From Uruburuella suis (GTDB lineage Bacteria; Pseudomonadota; Gammaproteobacteria; Burkholderiales; Neisseriaceae), in NCBI RefSeq assembly GCF_004341385.1, contig NZ_SLXE01000003.1, positions 61,956 through 125,955 on the forward strand: 64,000 nucleotides of DNA, in the 5' to 3' direction. The translations under genes and the position numbers were made by a program. The notes beneath the pieces were generated by a model. The model was not told where the DNA came from and did not search any database. It saw only the letters and a list, made by a program, of their open reading frames with translations. Below are positions 15,438 to 23,564 of this stretch, piece after piece. Each line of letters starts with the position of its first letter. Within the stretch, counting starts at the first letter, position 1.

Positions 15438-16391
15438 GTGAATGTAATTGGATTGGATATATCAAAAGACACAATAGACGTTTGTCTAGATCCGACAAAA
15501 GGAGATAAAAGCTATTTGAAGATAGAGAACAGCATAAACGGTTGCAGGGTCTTGCAAGACTGGATTAAAACAAAGAAAGTGCGTAAATTTTTAGTGGCAA
15601 TGGAAGCAACGGGAATCTACTATGAGCAAGCAGCAGATTACCTGAGCCGCCATGCACCTGTTTACGTCATTAATCCGCTTAAGATAAAAGAATACGCAAA
15701 AAGCGTATTTTGCCACACCAAGACGGATAGAGCCGATTCAGCGTTAATAGCAGATTATGCTAAGCGCCATTCAGACAGACTTAATACCTATACCATTCCA
15801 CACGATAGGCAGCTACAGCGCCTGATAAATTTGCAATTGCAACTTAAAGAACAAATAAAACAGGCAAAAAATAGGCTGCACGCATCACAAGACGATTTTA
15901 TAGCTGATACTCACAAGGCAATAATCTGCTTTCTTGACGCCAAGCTTGACCAAACGGCCAGCGAATTAGACAGCCTGATTAAGCAACAAAATGCTTTAAC
16001 ACGGCATTTTGAAAACATCAAAACAATACCCGCTATCGGCAAAGAAACAGCATTAATGCTGCTTCACCATCTCATGGCAAAACCATTTCAGACGGCTAAT
16101 AAATTCATCTCATTCGCGGGATTAAGCCCAAAAATCGAACAATCAGGCACAAGCGTGGACAGGAAACGAAAAAACAAATACGGGCATAAAAAGCTAAAGC
16201 AATCGCTATTTATGCCCGCCCTCGTAGCGTTCAGAATGGGCGCATTTCCGCAATTTGTAAAAAATCTGCAAGAATCAGGCAAGCCAAAGATGGTGATTAT
16301 CGTGGCCATTATGCGCAAACTGGCAAAACTCGCCTACTATATCTTCAAAACAGGCCAGCCATACGACAAATCGCGGCATCAAGCAGCCTAA
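15438..16391 (+). CDS. Piv-like IS110-family DEDD recombinase
   Basis: 317 residues from the GTG at 15438, which has AAGGATA at a good distance; the alternative TTG at 15432 is too close to that SD. The RuvC-like DEDD domain is complete: NVIGLDISKD (first Asp), VAMEATGIYYEQ (Glu) and KTDRADSALIADY (the two Asp). The C-terminal transposase_20 region has FISFAGLSPKIEQSGTSVDR with the catalytic Ser, followed by KLKQSLFMPALVAFRMG. Such Piv/pivNM-type enzymes invert DNA or integrate Neisseria filamentous phages. It closes the prophage and has its own terminator. It carries one 10-bp DUS core (near 16092). Confidence 0.92.
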   Translation: MNVIGLDISKDTIDVCLDPTKGDKSYLKIENSINGCRVLQDWIKTKKVRKFLVAMEATGIYYEQAADYLSRHAPVYVINPLKIKEYAKSVFCHTKTDRADSALIADYAKRHSDRLNTYTIPHDRQLQRLINLQLQLKEQIKQAKNRLHASQDDFIADTHKAIICFLDAKLDQTASELDSLIKQQNALTRHFENIKTIPAIGKETALMLLHHLMAKPFQTANKFISFAGLSPKIEQSGTSVDRKRKNKYGHKKLKQSLFMPALVAFRMGAFPQFVKNLQESGKPKMVIIVAIMRKLAKLAYYIFKTGQPYDKSRHQAA

Positions 16392-16403
16392 CCATAATTA
16401 ACA

Positions 16404-16440
16404 AAGCCTGCATCTATGACTTAAGCATAGATGCAGGCTT
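16404..16440 (+). terminator. Recombinase terminator
   Basis: A perfect 15-bp stem AAGCCTGCATCTATG / CATAGATGCAGGCTT with a 7-nt loop, 12 nt after the recombinase stop. Confidence 0.8.
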
Positions 16441-16564
16441 ATTGCATTCTCAAAAAAAGTTCAAACTAAATTCGCAATAAAATCAGTTAATTGCAAATTA
16501 ATTTAAATAACTATGTTGACTGTGCAATATATCATCTTTGTGTATCATGCGTACGATTGCGATT

Positions 16565-16713
16565 TATAGTGGAAGGAAAGAAAAACTTATACAGGCGAAT
16601 GTAACAAGCCATATGCAGAAGCCGTTTAAACCGCGTGCGTGGCTGCGCCACACACCCTGCACACGATGCTAAATTTCTTATTTTTTTATAAGTTTTTCAT
16701 TCATTCCACTATA
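16565..16713. repeat. Correia-like element with TATAGTGGA ends
   Basis: 149 bp bounded by TATAGTGGAAGGAAAG and its near inverted copy ending CATTCCACTATA. The interior includes ACTTATA / TATAAGT and a GCGTGGCTGCGCCACAC palindrome. It lies in the 558-bp gap between the recombinase and lysS. Confidence 0.65.
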
Positions 16714-16772
16714 TTTATATTTTGACAAAGCCAATCGGATCTATGTTTTTTGTTCAGACGGCCAATAACGTT

Positions 16773-16859
16773 GTAGGTCGGATACTTGTATCCGACATTT
16801 TCTCAGCCCCGAAAAATCTTGTTCTGCGAACAAGCGTCGGATTCGAGAATCCGACCTAC
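16773..16859. repeat. GTAGGTCGGAT-type dispersed inverted repeat
   Basis: Begins GTAGGTCGGATACTTGTATC and ends GATTCGAGAATCCGACCTAC, with TTGTTCTGCGAACAA inside. Related copies are at 23384-23482 and 61648-61744. A 21-bp tail starting ACTTGTATCCGACATTTT is directly repeated at about 16785 and 16864. Confidence 0.75.
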
Positions 16860-16883
16860 GCCCACTTGTATCCGACATTTTCT

Positions 16884-16915
16884 CTTGTGCAAATCAGTAA
16901 AAGGCCGTCTGAAAC
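16884..16915. repeat. Right copy of 32-bp direct repeat flanking the prophage region
   Basis: Identical to 8067-8098. It covers the start of the lysS terminator, mirroring the left copy at the purD terminator. Confidence 0.85.
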
Positions 16916-16936
16916 AAAACTTTCAGACGGCCTTTT
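16899..16936 (-). terminator. lysS terminator (DUS inverted pair)
   Basis: AAAAGGCCGTCTGAAA / TTTCAGACGGCCTTTT with a 6-nt loop, 13 nt downstream of the minus-strand lysS stop. Confidence 0.8.
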
Positions 16937-16949
16937 GCTTTACCGCTGT

Positions 16950-18464
16950 TTATTCCGGCCGCATTTGCGGGAACAAAATCACATCGCGGATGCTGGGCGC
17001 ATCGGTGAGCAGCATCACCAAGCGATCCAGCCCGATGCCGCAGCCGCCGGTGGGCGGCAGGCCGTATTCCATGGCGCGGATGTAGTCGGCATCGTAGTGC
17101 ATGGCTTCGTCGTCGCCGGCATCTTTTTGCGCCACTTGCGCTTTGAAGCGGGCGGCCTGGTCTTCGGGATCGTTCAATTCCGAATAGCCGTTGGCCAGCT
17201 CGCGACCGACCACGAATAATTCGAAGCGGTCGGTGAGGCCGGGTTTGCTGTCGGATGCGCGCGCTAAGGGTGATACTTCAATCGGGTAGTCGATGATAAA
17301 GGTGGGGTTCCACAGTTTGCCTTCGGCGCAGCCTTCAAACAAGGCCAGTTGCAGGCTGCCGATGCCGGGCGCGGGTGGGATTTTTTCGCCGTGTTTGACG
17401 ATTTCCTGCTTCAGCCATGCTTCATCATTCAGCTGCTCGTGGGTGTATTGCGGATTGTATTTTTGAATGGCTTCCAGAATGGTGAGGCGCTCAAACGGGC
17501 TTTCCAAATCCACTTCGCGGCCGTTGTAGCTGATTTTGGCGCTGCCGCAGGCGGCAATGGCGGCGGCACGGATTACGCCTTCGGTCATTTCCATCATGCG
17601 CTGGTAGGTGCAGAAGGCTTCGTAGAATTCCATCATGGTGAATTCGGGATTGTGGCGGGTGCTCATGCCTTCGTTGCGGAAGCTGCGGTTAATTTCAAAC
17701 ACGCGCTCCAAGCCGCCGACCACCAGCCGCTTTAAATACAACTCGGGCGCAATGCGCAAGTAAAGCGGCATATCGAGCGCGTTGTGGTGGGTGGCGAAAG
17801 GCTTGGCCGTGGCACCGCCGGGAATTGAGTGCATCATCGGGGTTTCCACCTCGAGATAGCGTTCGTTTACCATATGGTGGCGCACGGTTTGGATAATCTG
17901 GCTGCGCTTGATAAAGGTATCGCGCGATTCCTGGCTGGTAATCAGATCCACATAGCGTTGGCGGTATTTGGTTTCCTGATCGGCGAGGCCGTGGTGTTTG
18001 TCGGGCAGCGGGCGCAAGGATTTAGACAGCAGATGCAGCTTGCTCACGCGCACGGTGAGCTCGCCGTGGTTGGTTTTAAACAAGCTGCCCTCGGCGGCGA
18101 TGATGTCACCCATGTCCCAATGTTTGAAGGTTTGATGCGCTTCTTCACCCACGCCTTGATTGTTGATATAGAGCTGGATTTGGCCGCTCATGTCTTGAAT
18201 GGTGGCGAAGCTGGCTTTGCCCATGGCGCGTTTGAGCATCATGCGGCCGGCCACTTTAACGGGAATTTCCTGCGGATCTAAATCGGCTTTTTCGAGCGCG
18301 CCGTATTGCGCCTGCAAATCGCCGGCAAAGCTGTCGCGTTGGAAGTGGTTGGGAAAGGCGATACCGTGTTGGCGGATTTCGTTTAGTTTTTCACGGCGCA
18401 AAGCAATGATTTGGTTTTCGTCGAGCTGAGCCTCTTCGGCCTGCGGAGTGTGTTGGTTTGTCAT
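16950..18464 (-). CDS. lysS: Lysyl-tRNA synthetase (class II)
   Basis: 504 residues from the ATG at 18464 (MTNQHTPQAEEAQLDENQ); the open frame runs upstream, but only this start gives the normal LysS N-terminus and length. It has an OB-fold anticodon-binding domain (residues about 60-170) and a class II catalytic core with motif 2 FRNEGMSTRHNPEFTMMEF and motif 3 GCGIGLDRLVMLLT. It charges tRNA-Lys, and a tRNA-Lys gene is in this window at 43.3 kb. A 9-bp stem-loop lies 23 bp upstream of the start, in the probable leader. Confidence 0.97.
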   Translation of the reverse strand: MTNQHTPQAEEAQLDENQIIALRREKLNEIRQHGIAFPNHFQRDSFAGDLQAQYGALEKADLDPQEIPVKVAGRMMLKRAMGKASFATIQDMSGQIQLYINNQGVGEEAHQTFKHWDMGDIIAAEGSLFKTNHGELTVRVSKLHLLSKSLRPLPDKHHGLADQETKYRQRYVDLITSQESRDTFIKRSQIIQTVRHHMVNERYLEVETPMMHSIPGGATAKPFATHHNALDMPLYLRIAPELYLKRLVVGGLERVFEINRSFRNEGMSTRHNPEFTMMEFYEAFCTYQRMMEMTEGVIRAAAIAACGSAKISYNGREVDLESPFERLTILEAIQKYNPQYTHEQLNDEAWLKQEIVKHGEKIPPAPGIGSLQLALFEGCAEGKLWNPTFIIDYPIEVSPLARASDSKPGLTDRFELFVVGRELANGYSELNDPEDQAARFKAQVAQKDAGDDEAMHYDADYIRAMEYGLPPTGGCGIGLDRLVMLLTDAPSIRDVILFPQMRPE

Positions 18465-18486
18465 TTTGGTATCCGATAAATAAAGA

Positions 18487-18506
18487 CAGGCAGTGTGCAC
18501 TGCCTG
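18487..18506 (-). promoter_or_regulatory. Stem-loop in the lysS leader
   Basis: CAGGCAGTG-TG-CACTGCCTG: a 9-bp perfect stem with a 2-nt loop. Possible operator or leader hairpin. Confidence 0.35.
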
Positions 18507-18509
18507 CTT

Positions 18510-18576
18510 ATACCCCATTCAAAAAGCAACCCGGTGGCCTTGTGCCGCTTTGTCGGCTTATTTTTGAATGGGGTAT
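18510..18576. repeat. Short copy of the ATACC-type repeat
   Basis: ATACCCCATTCAAAAA at one end and TTTTTGAATGGGGTAT at the other, 67 bp in total; the usual GGCGAGACAACG core is lost. Confidence 0.6.
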
Positions 18577-18667
18577 TATTCAATGATTTGGGGCATATTT
18601 TACGCGGTTTTGCGCCGTTTGAGTAGGGACGCGGTGCAAATGCCGTTGGATGGGCTTTTATCGTGCC

Positions 18668-18709
18668 AAAGGCCGTCTGAAAGGCGGCAATGCTTTTCAG
18701 ACGGCCTTT
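18668..18709 (-). terminator. DUS terminator after the PhoH-like gene
   Basis: Inverted AG-DUS pair AAAGGCCGTCTGAAA / TTTCAGACGGCCTTT, 14 nt downstream of the minus-strand gene starting at 20145. Confidence 0.75.
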
Positions 18710-18723
18710 GAGCGTTTTAAAGA

Positions 18724-20145
18724 TTACAACACTTCCACCGCGAAATCGGCCAGCCGCGAGCGCTCGCCTTGTTGCAAGGTGATGTGGCCGAAATGCGGCC
18801 AGCCCTGAAAGCGGTCGACCACATAAGCCAGGCCGCTGCTGCCTTCGGTGAGATAGGGCGTGTCGATTTGGGCGAGGTTGCCCAAACACACCACTTTGGT
18901 GCCGTTGCCGGCGCGGGTAATCAGGGTTTTCATTTGCTTGGGCGTGAGGTTTTGCGCTTCGTCGATAATCAGAAATTTATTCTGAAACGTGCGCCCGCGC
19001 ATAAAGTTGAGCGATTTCACCTTGATGCGGGCGCGGATTAAATCGGCGGTGGCTTTTTTGGCCCAGGTGCCGAATTCGGGGTCGCCCTCGCTGCCCAGGC
19101 CGGTGAGCACTTCGAGGTTGTCTTCGAGCGCGCCCATCCACGGGTTCATTTTTTCTTCTTCGCTGCCGGGCAGAAAGCCGATGTCTTCACCCACAGGCAC
19201 GGTGATGCGGGTCATGATGATTTCGTTGTAGCGTTTATGGTCGAGCGTTTGGTTGAGTGCGGCGGCTAGGGTGAGCAGGGTTTTGCCGGTGCCGGCCTGG
19301 CCGAGAATGGTGACCAAATCGATTTCAGGGTTCATCAAAAGATTGAGCGCGTAATTCTGCCCCCAGTTGCGCGCGGTGATGCCGAACACGTTGTGGCGGA
19401 TATTGCTGTAGTCTTTCACGGTTTGCAGGGTGGCGCGCCCGCCTTGCTGCTCGATTACGCGCACTTGCAGGGTTTGCGCTTCGTTGTGGTCGAGCAGCAA
19501 TTCGTTTACGCGCAAAGCGTCGATATCGGGGCCGGCCACTTCGTAAAACACGCTGCCGGCTTCTTGCCACGAATTCAGATGGGTGCCGTTGTTTGCCCAA
19601 AAATCGGGCGCCAGCTCGCGGTAGCCGCTATAAAGGATATCGCTGTCTTCCAGCACTTTATCGTTGGTGTAGTCTTCGGCGTGCAGCCCGAGCGCGCGCG
19701 CTTTGATGCGGATATTGATGTCTTTAGACACCAAGGCCACATCATCGTAATCGCTGATTTTGTCGGAAAGCGCCTTCACAATGGCGAGAATTTGGTTGTC
19801 GCCCTTGCCAGTGGGCAGGCTCTCGGGCAGCGGTGCGGCTTCGATGTGGGTTTGCAGCACGAGCTTGCCCTGCGCTTCGCTGCGGCCGGTGCAGGAAAGC
19901 GGAATGCCGCTGCTCAAAAGATGCGGGCCGGCATTAATCATTTCATCGAGAAAGCGGCTGGCCTGGCGGGCATTGCGCGCCACGTCGGACATGCCTTTTT
20001 TGTGTGCATCCATTTCTTCGAGCGTGATGATGGGGATATAAAGATCATGCTCTTTGAATTTAAACAGGCTGGTCGGGTCGTGCAGCAGCACATTGGTGTC
20101 GAGAATAAACAGCTTGCGGCCTGAGCCTTCGAGATTGGGGGACAT
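18724..20145 (-). CDS. PIN-domain PhoH-family ATPase
   Basis: 473 residues. The N-terminal PIN domain (residues 10-140, KLFILDTNVLLHDPTSLFKF, with acidic residues such as EEMD and ALVSKDINIRIKA) is a predicted ribonuclease. The C-terminal PhoH ATPase has Walker A GQAGTGKTLL and Walker B FLIIDEAQNL. This fusion (PhoH2/YlaK type) has been described as an RNA helicase/ribonuclease in other bacteria. It has no partner gene here and a DUS terminator. Confidence 0.88.
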   Translation of the reverse strand: MSPNLEGSGRKLFILDTNVLLHDPTSLFKFKEHDLYIPIITLEEMDAHKKGMSDVARNARQASRFLDEMINAGPHLLSSGIPLSCTGRSEAQGKLVLQTHIEAAPLPESLPTGKGDNQILAIVKALSDKISDYDDVALVSKDINIRIKARALGLHAEDYTNDKVLEDSDILYSGYRELAPDFWANNGTHLNSWQEAGSVFYEVAGPDIDALRVNELLLDHNEAQTLQVRVIEQQGGRATLQTVKDYSNIRHNVFGITARNWGQNYALNLLMNPEIDLVTILGQAGTGKTLLTLAAALNQTLDHKRYNEIIMTRITVPVGEDIGFLPGSEEEKMNPWMGALEDNLEVLTGLGSEGDPEFGTWAKKATADLIRARIKVKSLNFMRGRTFQNKFLIIDEAQNLTPKQMKTLITRAGNGTKVVCLGNLAQIDTPYLTEGSSGLAYVVDRFQGWPHFGHITLQQGERSRLADFAVEVL

Positions 20146-20294
20146 AAGCGGCGCCTTCTGTGGGGTTGGAGAAAGTTAGAGCGGATAAAGCGCAAATGGT
20201 GCGGGCAAGGCAGCATATCGGCAGTGTGTCAGCGCTGTTTGACAATCAGATGACTGTTTGCTTTTGTAAAGACAACAATCTGTAATAAAAGGCT

Positions 20295-20329
20295 ATTTTT
20301 AAATTTGCACATATTTTTAAATTTGCACA
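20295..20329. repeat. Tandem 17-bp direct repeat upstream of the DUF3079 gene
   Basis: ATTTTTAAATTTGCACA occurs twice, 1 bp apart, about 90 bp upstream of the ATG at 20417. Could be a regulator-binding site. Confidence 0.5.
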
Positions 20330-20416
20330 AAAGCAGCCGCAGCATGGAAAAGTGATATTGTTTACAAGTGAATATAAGCGTAAAGTGCAGCAGAAATCAA
20401 TTGCAAAGCCGCATTT

Positions 20417-20725
20417 ATGGCCAAAAAATTTCCTATTTTCCCCAAAAACCCCGATCGCATCTGCTGGGGCTGCGACAAATATTGTGCCGCCACCGATTTG
20501 CAATGCGGCAACGGCTCGGAGCGCATCCAGCATCCGTTCGAACTCGACGGCCCCGATTGGTATCGGCAGGGCGACTGGCGCAATCTTCTGAGCCAAGCGC
20601 AGCAAATCGAGCTGGGCATCCTGCCTGCGCCCCAAGCGGCTGCCAAACCGGCCAAACCGCATATCCGGCTGCCTGTGCGCAAACGCACATCATATCGTTT
20701 TGTCGATTCATCTGACGCCAATTGA
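20417..20725 (+). CDS. DUF3079-family protein
   Basis: 102 residues. The N-terminus MAKKFPIFPKNPDRICWGCD is followed by KYC and later LQCGNGSERIQHPFEL. The four Cys (CWGCDKYC...C) suggest metal binding, which is the conserved pattern of the DUF3079 family. The C-terminal third is Ala/Pro/Lys-rich and probably disordered. Cytoplasmic, with no signal peptide. Function unknown. The 445-bp gap after it holds one ATACC-type repeat, a DUS hairpin and the efeU upstream region. Confidence 0.75.
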   Translation: MAKKFPIFPKNPDRICWGCDKYCAATDLQCGNGSERIQHPFELDGPDWYRQGDWRNLLSQAQQIELGILPAPQAAAKPAKPHIRLPVRKRTSYRFVDSSDAN

Positions 20726-20888
20726 AAAAATAAGCTAACGAGAAAACAAGCCGCAAACCAATGGCTGGGCTGGCGACCGCCAAAGCCGCAACCCAACATT
20801 TGCTTATCAACAGATTGATTTTATAAAGCCATCCGGGTTTTATGGGGTGACGCCTGCGGCTAAGCCAATCTACGCCGATAGCGTTGTA

Positions 20889-20990
20889 ATACCAATCCAA
20901 AAAATAGCCTAACTTCGTTGTCTCGCCTTGCCGTACTATCTGTACTGTCGCAGGCTTCCGCCTTGTTAGCTTACTTTTTTGAATGGGTAT
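20889..20990. repeat. ATACC-type 102-bp dispersed repeat
   Basis: Ends ATACCAATCCAAAAAA and TTTTTGAATGGGTAT; core GTTGTCTCGCCTTGCCGTAC and TACTGTCGCAGGCTTCCGCC. The core resembles the middle of Correia elements, but the termini differ. Confidence 0.8.
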
Positions 20991-21032
20991 AAATCATCTT
21001 TATTTTGTCAGGTTGTTTTTTAAAATAGGCAT

Positions 21033-21063
21033 GAGGCCGTCTGAATATTTTTCAGACGGCCTC
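21033..21063. terminator. DUS hairpin upstream of efeU
   Basis: GAGGCCGTCTGAA / TTCAGACGGCCTC with a 5-nt loop. It probably insulates efeU from upstream transcription. Confidence 0.55.
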
Positions 21064-21128
21064 TTTATCTTTTCGCAATCATTTCACCGCTTTTCACAAA
21101 TAAAAACAATTTGTATTTCTAATTAAAT

Positions 21129-21152
21129 AGGAATAGATTGGCAATCGTTCCT
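21129..21152 (+). promoter_or_regulatory. Palindromic site upstream of efeU
   Basis: AGGAA-TA-GATTG-G-CAATC-G-TTCCT, 18 bp before the efeU ATG. A metal- or acid-responsive operator is possible; it does not match a classical Fur box well. Confidence 0.35.
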
Positions 21153-21170
21153 ATACTAGGCATCTCAACC

Positions 21171-22001
21171 ATGTTTATCGCTTTTTTAATCATGCTGCGC
21201 GAAGGCATTGAAGCCGCGCTGATTGTGGGCATTGTGGCCGGCTTTTTAAAGCAGTCCGGCCACGGCCATTTGATGCCCAAAGTGTGGCTGGGTGTGGCGC
21301 TGGCGGTGCTCTTGTGTTTGGCGGTGGGCTATGGCATCCATCAAGAAACCGGCGAAATCCCGCAAAAGCAGCAAGAGCTGGTGGTGGGCATTATCGGCTT
21401 GGTGGCGGTGGCCATGATTACCTATATGATTTTGTGGATGAAAAAAGCCGCCCGCTCGATGAAGCAGCATCTGCAGCAATCGGTGCAGGCGGCGTTAAAC
21501 CGCGGCAACGGCCAGGGCTGGGCGCTGGTGGGGATGGCGTTTTTGGCGGTGGCACGGGAAGGGCTGGAGAGCGTATTTTTCTTAATTGCGGTGTTTGAGC
21601 AAAGCCCTTCTTGGCGCATGCCGGTGGGCGCGCTGCTGGGCTTGGCCGCAGCGGCGGTGATGGGCACGCTGATTTATCAGGGTGGCATGCGGCTGAATTT
21701 GGCCAAATTTTTCCGCTACACCGGCGTGTTTTTAATTGTGGTGGCTGCCGGTTTGCTGGCCGGCTCGCTGCGCGCGCTGCACGAAGCGGGCGTGTGGAAC
21801 CATTTGCAGGGCATTGCCTTTCATTCGGCGCATATCCTGCATGAAGACAGCCCGCTGGGCGTGCTTTTGGGCGGCTTTTTCGGCTATACCGACCACCCCA
21901 CTTGGGGCGAAATCGGCGTGTGGCTGCTGTATTTGGTGCCGGTGTTGTATTGGTTTTTGCGCGGCACCAAGCCTTTAAATCCAAGCCCGAAAACAAGCTA
22001 A
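21171..22001 (+). CDS. efeU: EfeU/FTR1-family ferrous iron permease
   Basis: 276 residues from the ATG at 21171 (MFIAFLIMLREGIEAALIVG), which matches the EfeU N-terminus; a longer frame from a TTG is less likely. Seven membrane segments carry the two REGxE motifs of the FTR1 family (REGIE at 10-14 and REGLE near 139), which bind iron during transport. It is the inner membrane channel of the EfeUOB system, followed by efeO and then efeB. A palindrome lies just upstream. Confidence 0.93.
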   Translation: MFIAFLIMLREGIEAALIVGIVAGFLKQSGHGHLMPKVWLGVALAVLLCLAVGYGIHQETGEIPQKQQELVVGIIGLVAVAMITYMILWMKKAARSMKQHLQQSVQAALNRGNGQGWALVGMAFLAVAREGLESVFFLIAVFEQSPSWRMPVGALLGLAAAAVMGTLIYQGGMRLNLAKFFRYTGVFLIVVAAGLLAGSLRALHEAGVWNHLQGIAFHSAHILHEDSPLGVLLGGFFGYTDHPTWGEIGVWLLYLVPVLYWFLRGTKPLNPSPKTS

Positions 22002-22090
22002 ATCATTGTCTTGCCATATTATTTTTTTGAATTGATCCTTACCTATCAAGGCCGTCTGAACATTATTTTTAACCACCATTGAGATTCAAC

Positions 22091-23251
22091 ATGAAAACAT
22101 TTCGCATCACTGCCTTATCCGCCTTGCTTGCCTTAGGCCTCAGCGCCTGCCAACCGCCCGCAGCCGACACACCGGCCACCGCATCCGGCGCATCTGCGGC
22201 CAATACCGACGGCAGCGTGAGCATTGCCGTGAACGATGCCGCCTGTGAGCCGATGGCGCTCACCGTGCCCAGCGGCCAAACCGTGTTCAATATTCAAAAC
22301 AACAGCGGGCGCAAACTTGAATGGGAAATTTTAAAAGGCGTGATGGTGGTAGATGAGCGTGAAAACATCGCCCCCGGCCTGGCCGATAAAATGACGGTAA
22401 CGCTGTTGCCCGGCGAATACGAAATGACCTGCGGCCTGCTCACCAACCCGCGCGGCAAGCTCACCGTCACCGACAGCGGCTTTAAAGCCACCGCATCGCA
22501 AGCCGATATGGCCAAGCTGGAACAGCCCTTGGCCGAATACAAAGCCTATGTGCAGGCCGAAGCCAAAGATTTAGTGGCCAAAACCACCGAATTCACCGCC
22601 GCCGTGAAAGCTGGCAATATCGCCAAAGCCAAATCGCTGTTTGCCGCCACCCGCTATCACTATGAGCGCATCGAGCCGATTGCCGAGCTGTTTAACGAGC
22701 TCGATCCGGCCATTGATGCGCGCGAAGACGATTTCAAACAAGGCCCCAAAGACCCGGCCTTCACCGGCTTTCACCGCATCGAATACGCGCTGTGGGTGGA
22801 AAACAGCACCGCCGGCGTAAACGAGATTGCCGACAAATTGCTGGCCGATGTGAAAACCCTGCAACAAGAAATCGACGTGCTGTCGTTCCCGCCCAATAAA
22901 GTGGTGGGCGGCGCGGCGGTGCTGGTGGAAGAAGTGGCCGGCAGCAAAATCAGCGGCGAAGAAGACCGCTACAGCCACACCGATTTGAGCGACTTCCAAG
23001 CCAATATCGAAGGCGCACAAAAAATTGTCGATTTGTTCCGCCCGCTGATTGCCGAAAAAAATCAGGCGCTGCTCGACAAAACCGATGCCAATTTCAAAAC
23101 CGTCAACAATATTCTAGCCAAATACCAAACCGCCAACGGCTTTGAAACCTACGACAAACTCACCGAAGCCGACCGCAAAGCACTGCAAGCGCCGATTAAC
23201 GCGCTGGCCGAAGATTTGGCGCAACTGCGCGGCACACTGGGTTTGAATTAA
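22091..23251 (+). CDS. efeO: EfeO iron-uptake lipoprotein (cupredoxin + M75 domains)
   Basis: 386 residues from the ATG at 22091. A lipoprotein signal ends LLALGLSAC with the lipobox Cys near residue 20. Next is a small cupredoxin-like EfeO N-domain (about 45-130, with CEPMALTVPSGQTVFNIQN and YEMTCG). An imelysin/M75 domain with the metal-ligand helix YHYERIEPIAELF and GFHRIEYALW completes the protein. It presents periplasmic iron to EfeU. The lipobox is unusual compared with soluble E. coli EfeO, so the protein is probably membrane-anchored. 89 bp separate it from efeU; efeB follows after a 313-bp spacer. Confidence 0.93.
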   Translation: MKTFRITALSALLALGLSACQPPAADTPATASGASAANTDGSVSIAVNDAACEPMALTVPSGQTVFNIQNNSGRKLEWEILKGVMVVDERENIAPGLADKMTVTLLPGEYEMTCGLLTNPRGKLTVTDSGFKATASQADMAKLEQPLAEYKAYVQAEAKDLVAKTTEFTAAVKAGNIAKAKSLFAATRYHYERIEPIAELFNELDPAIDAREDDFKQGPKDPAFTGFHRIEYALWVENSTAGVNEIADKLLADVKTLQQEIDVLSFPPNKVVGGAAVLVEEVAGSKISGEEDRYSHTDLSDFQANIEGAQKIVDLFRPLIAEKNQALLDKTDANFKTVNNILAKYQTANGFETYDKLTEADRKALQAPINALAEDLAQLRGTLGLN

Positions 23252-23383
23252 CACTTTTGCCGTACAACAGGCTTTCAGACGGCCTTTTAAACAATAAAGG
23301 CCGTCTGAACAAGTTTTGTCATGTTAAGAAAGCTCTGAAAAACTCTGACGAGTGGATTTTGCCGGCATTTTTATACTAAGCCC

Positions 23384-23482
23384 GTAGGTCGGATTCTCGA
23401 ATCCGACATTTGGCCGCCAAGGCCAAAACAAACGCGGCAAGCTTGTTTTGCAAACAAATGTCGGATGCAAGAATCCGACCTG
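23384..23482. repeat. GTAGGTCGGAT-type repeat between efeO and efeB
   Basis: Begins GTAGGTCGGATTCTCGAATC and ends GATGCAAGAATCCGACCTGC, with TTGTTTTGCAAACAA inside. Together with two DUS hairpins it fills the 313-bp gap and may separate efeB from efeUO transcription. Confidence 0.75.
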
Positions 23483-23564
23483 CCCATTACAAAACTTTCA
23501 GACGGCCTAAGCAGCTCAGGCCGTCTGAAAACCTGATTCATCAACCCCAACCCAACATCCAACC

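Larger units (their letters stand above)
8118..16446 (+). mobile_element. Filamentous (inovirus) prophage, Neisseria Nf/MDA type, with Piv-like IS110 recombinase
   Basis: About 8.3 kb, AT-richer than its surroundings, with almost no full DUS. All module genes are on the plus strand in the classical order: replication (Rep, ssDNA-binding), structure (coat, small membrane proteins, adsorption protein, pVI-like), assembly (Zot/pI), then a non-coding hairpin region and a recombinase. No gene is visibly disrupted, so it may be functional. Exact ends are uncertain. TATTGCA occurs at 8121-8127 and again at 16440-16446 and may mark the junctions, while a larger 32-bp repeat lies outside. Nf phages are known to be linked to Piv/IS110-type recombinases. 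Confidence 0.9.

Noticed and set aside
16736..16950. ORF-like frames in the recombinase-lysS gap
   Set aside because: They run through the GTAGGTCGG repeat, DUS and terminator, and contain DUS-encoded peptides.
21097..21152. Classical Fur box before efeU
   Set aside because: The palindrome there does not match GATAATGATAATCATTATC well enough; kept only as an unnamed operator candidate.
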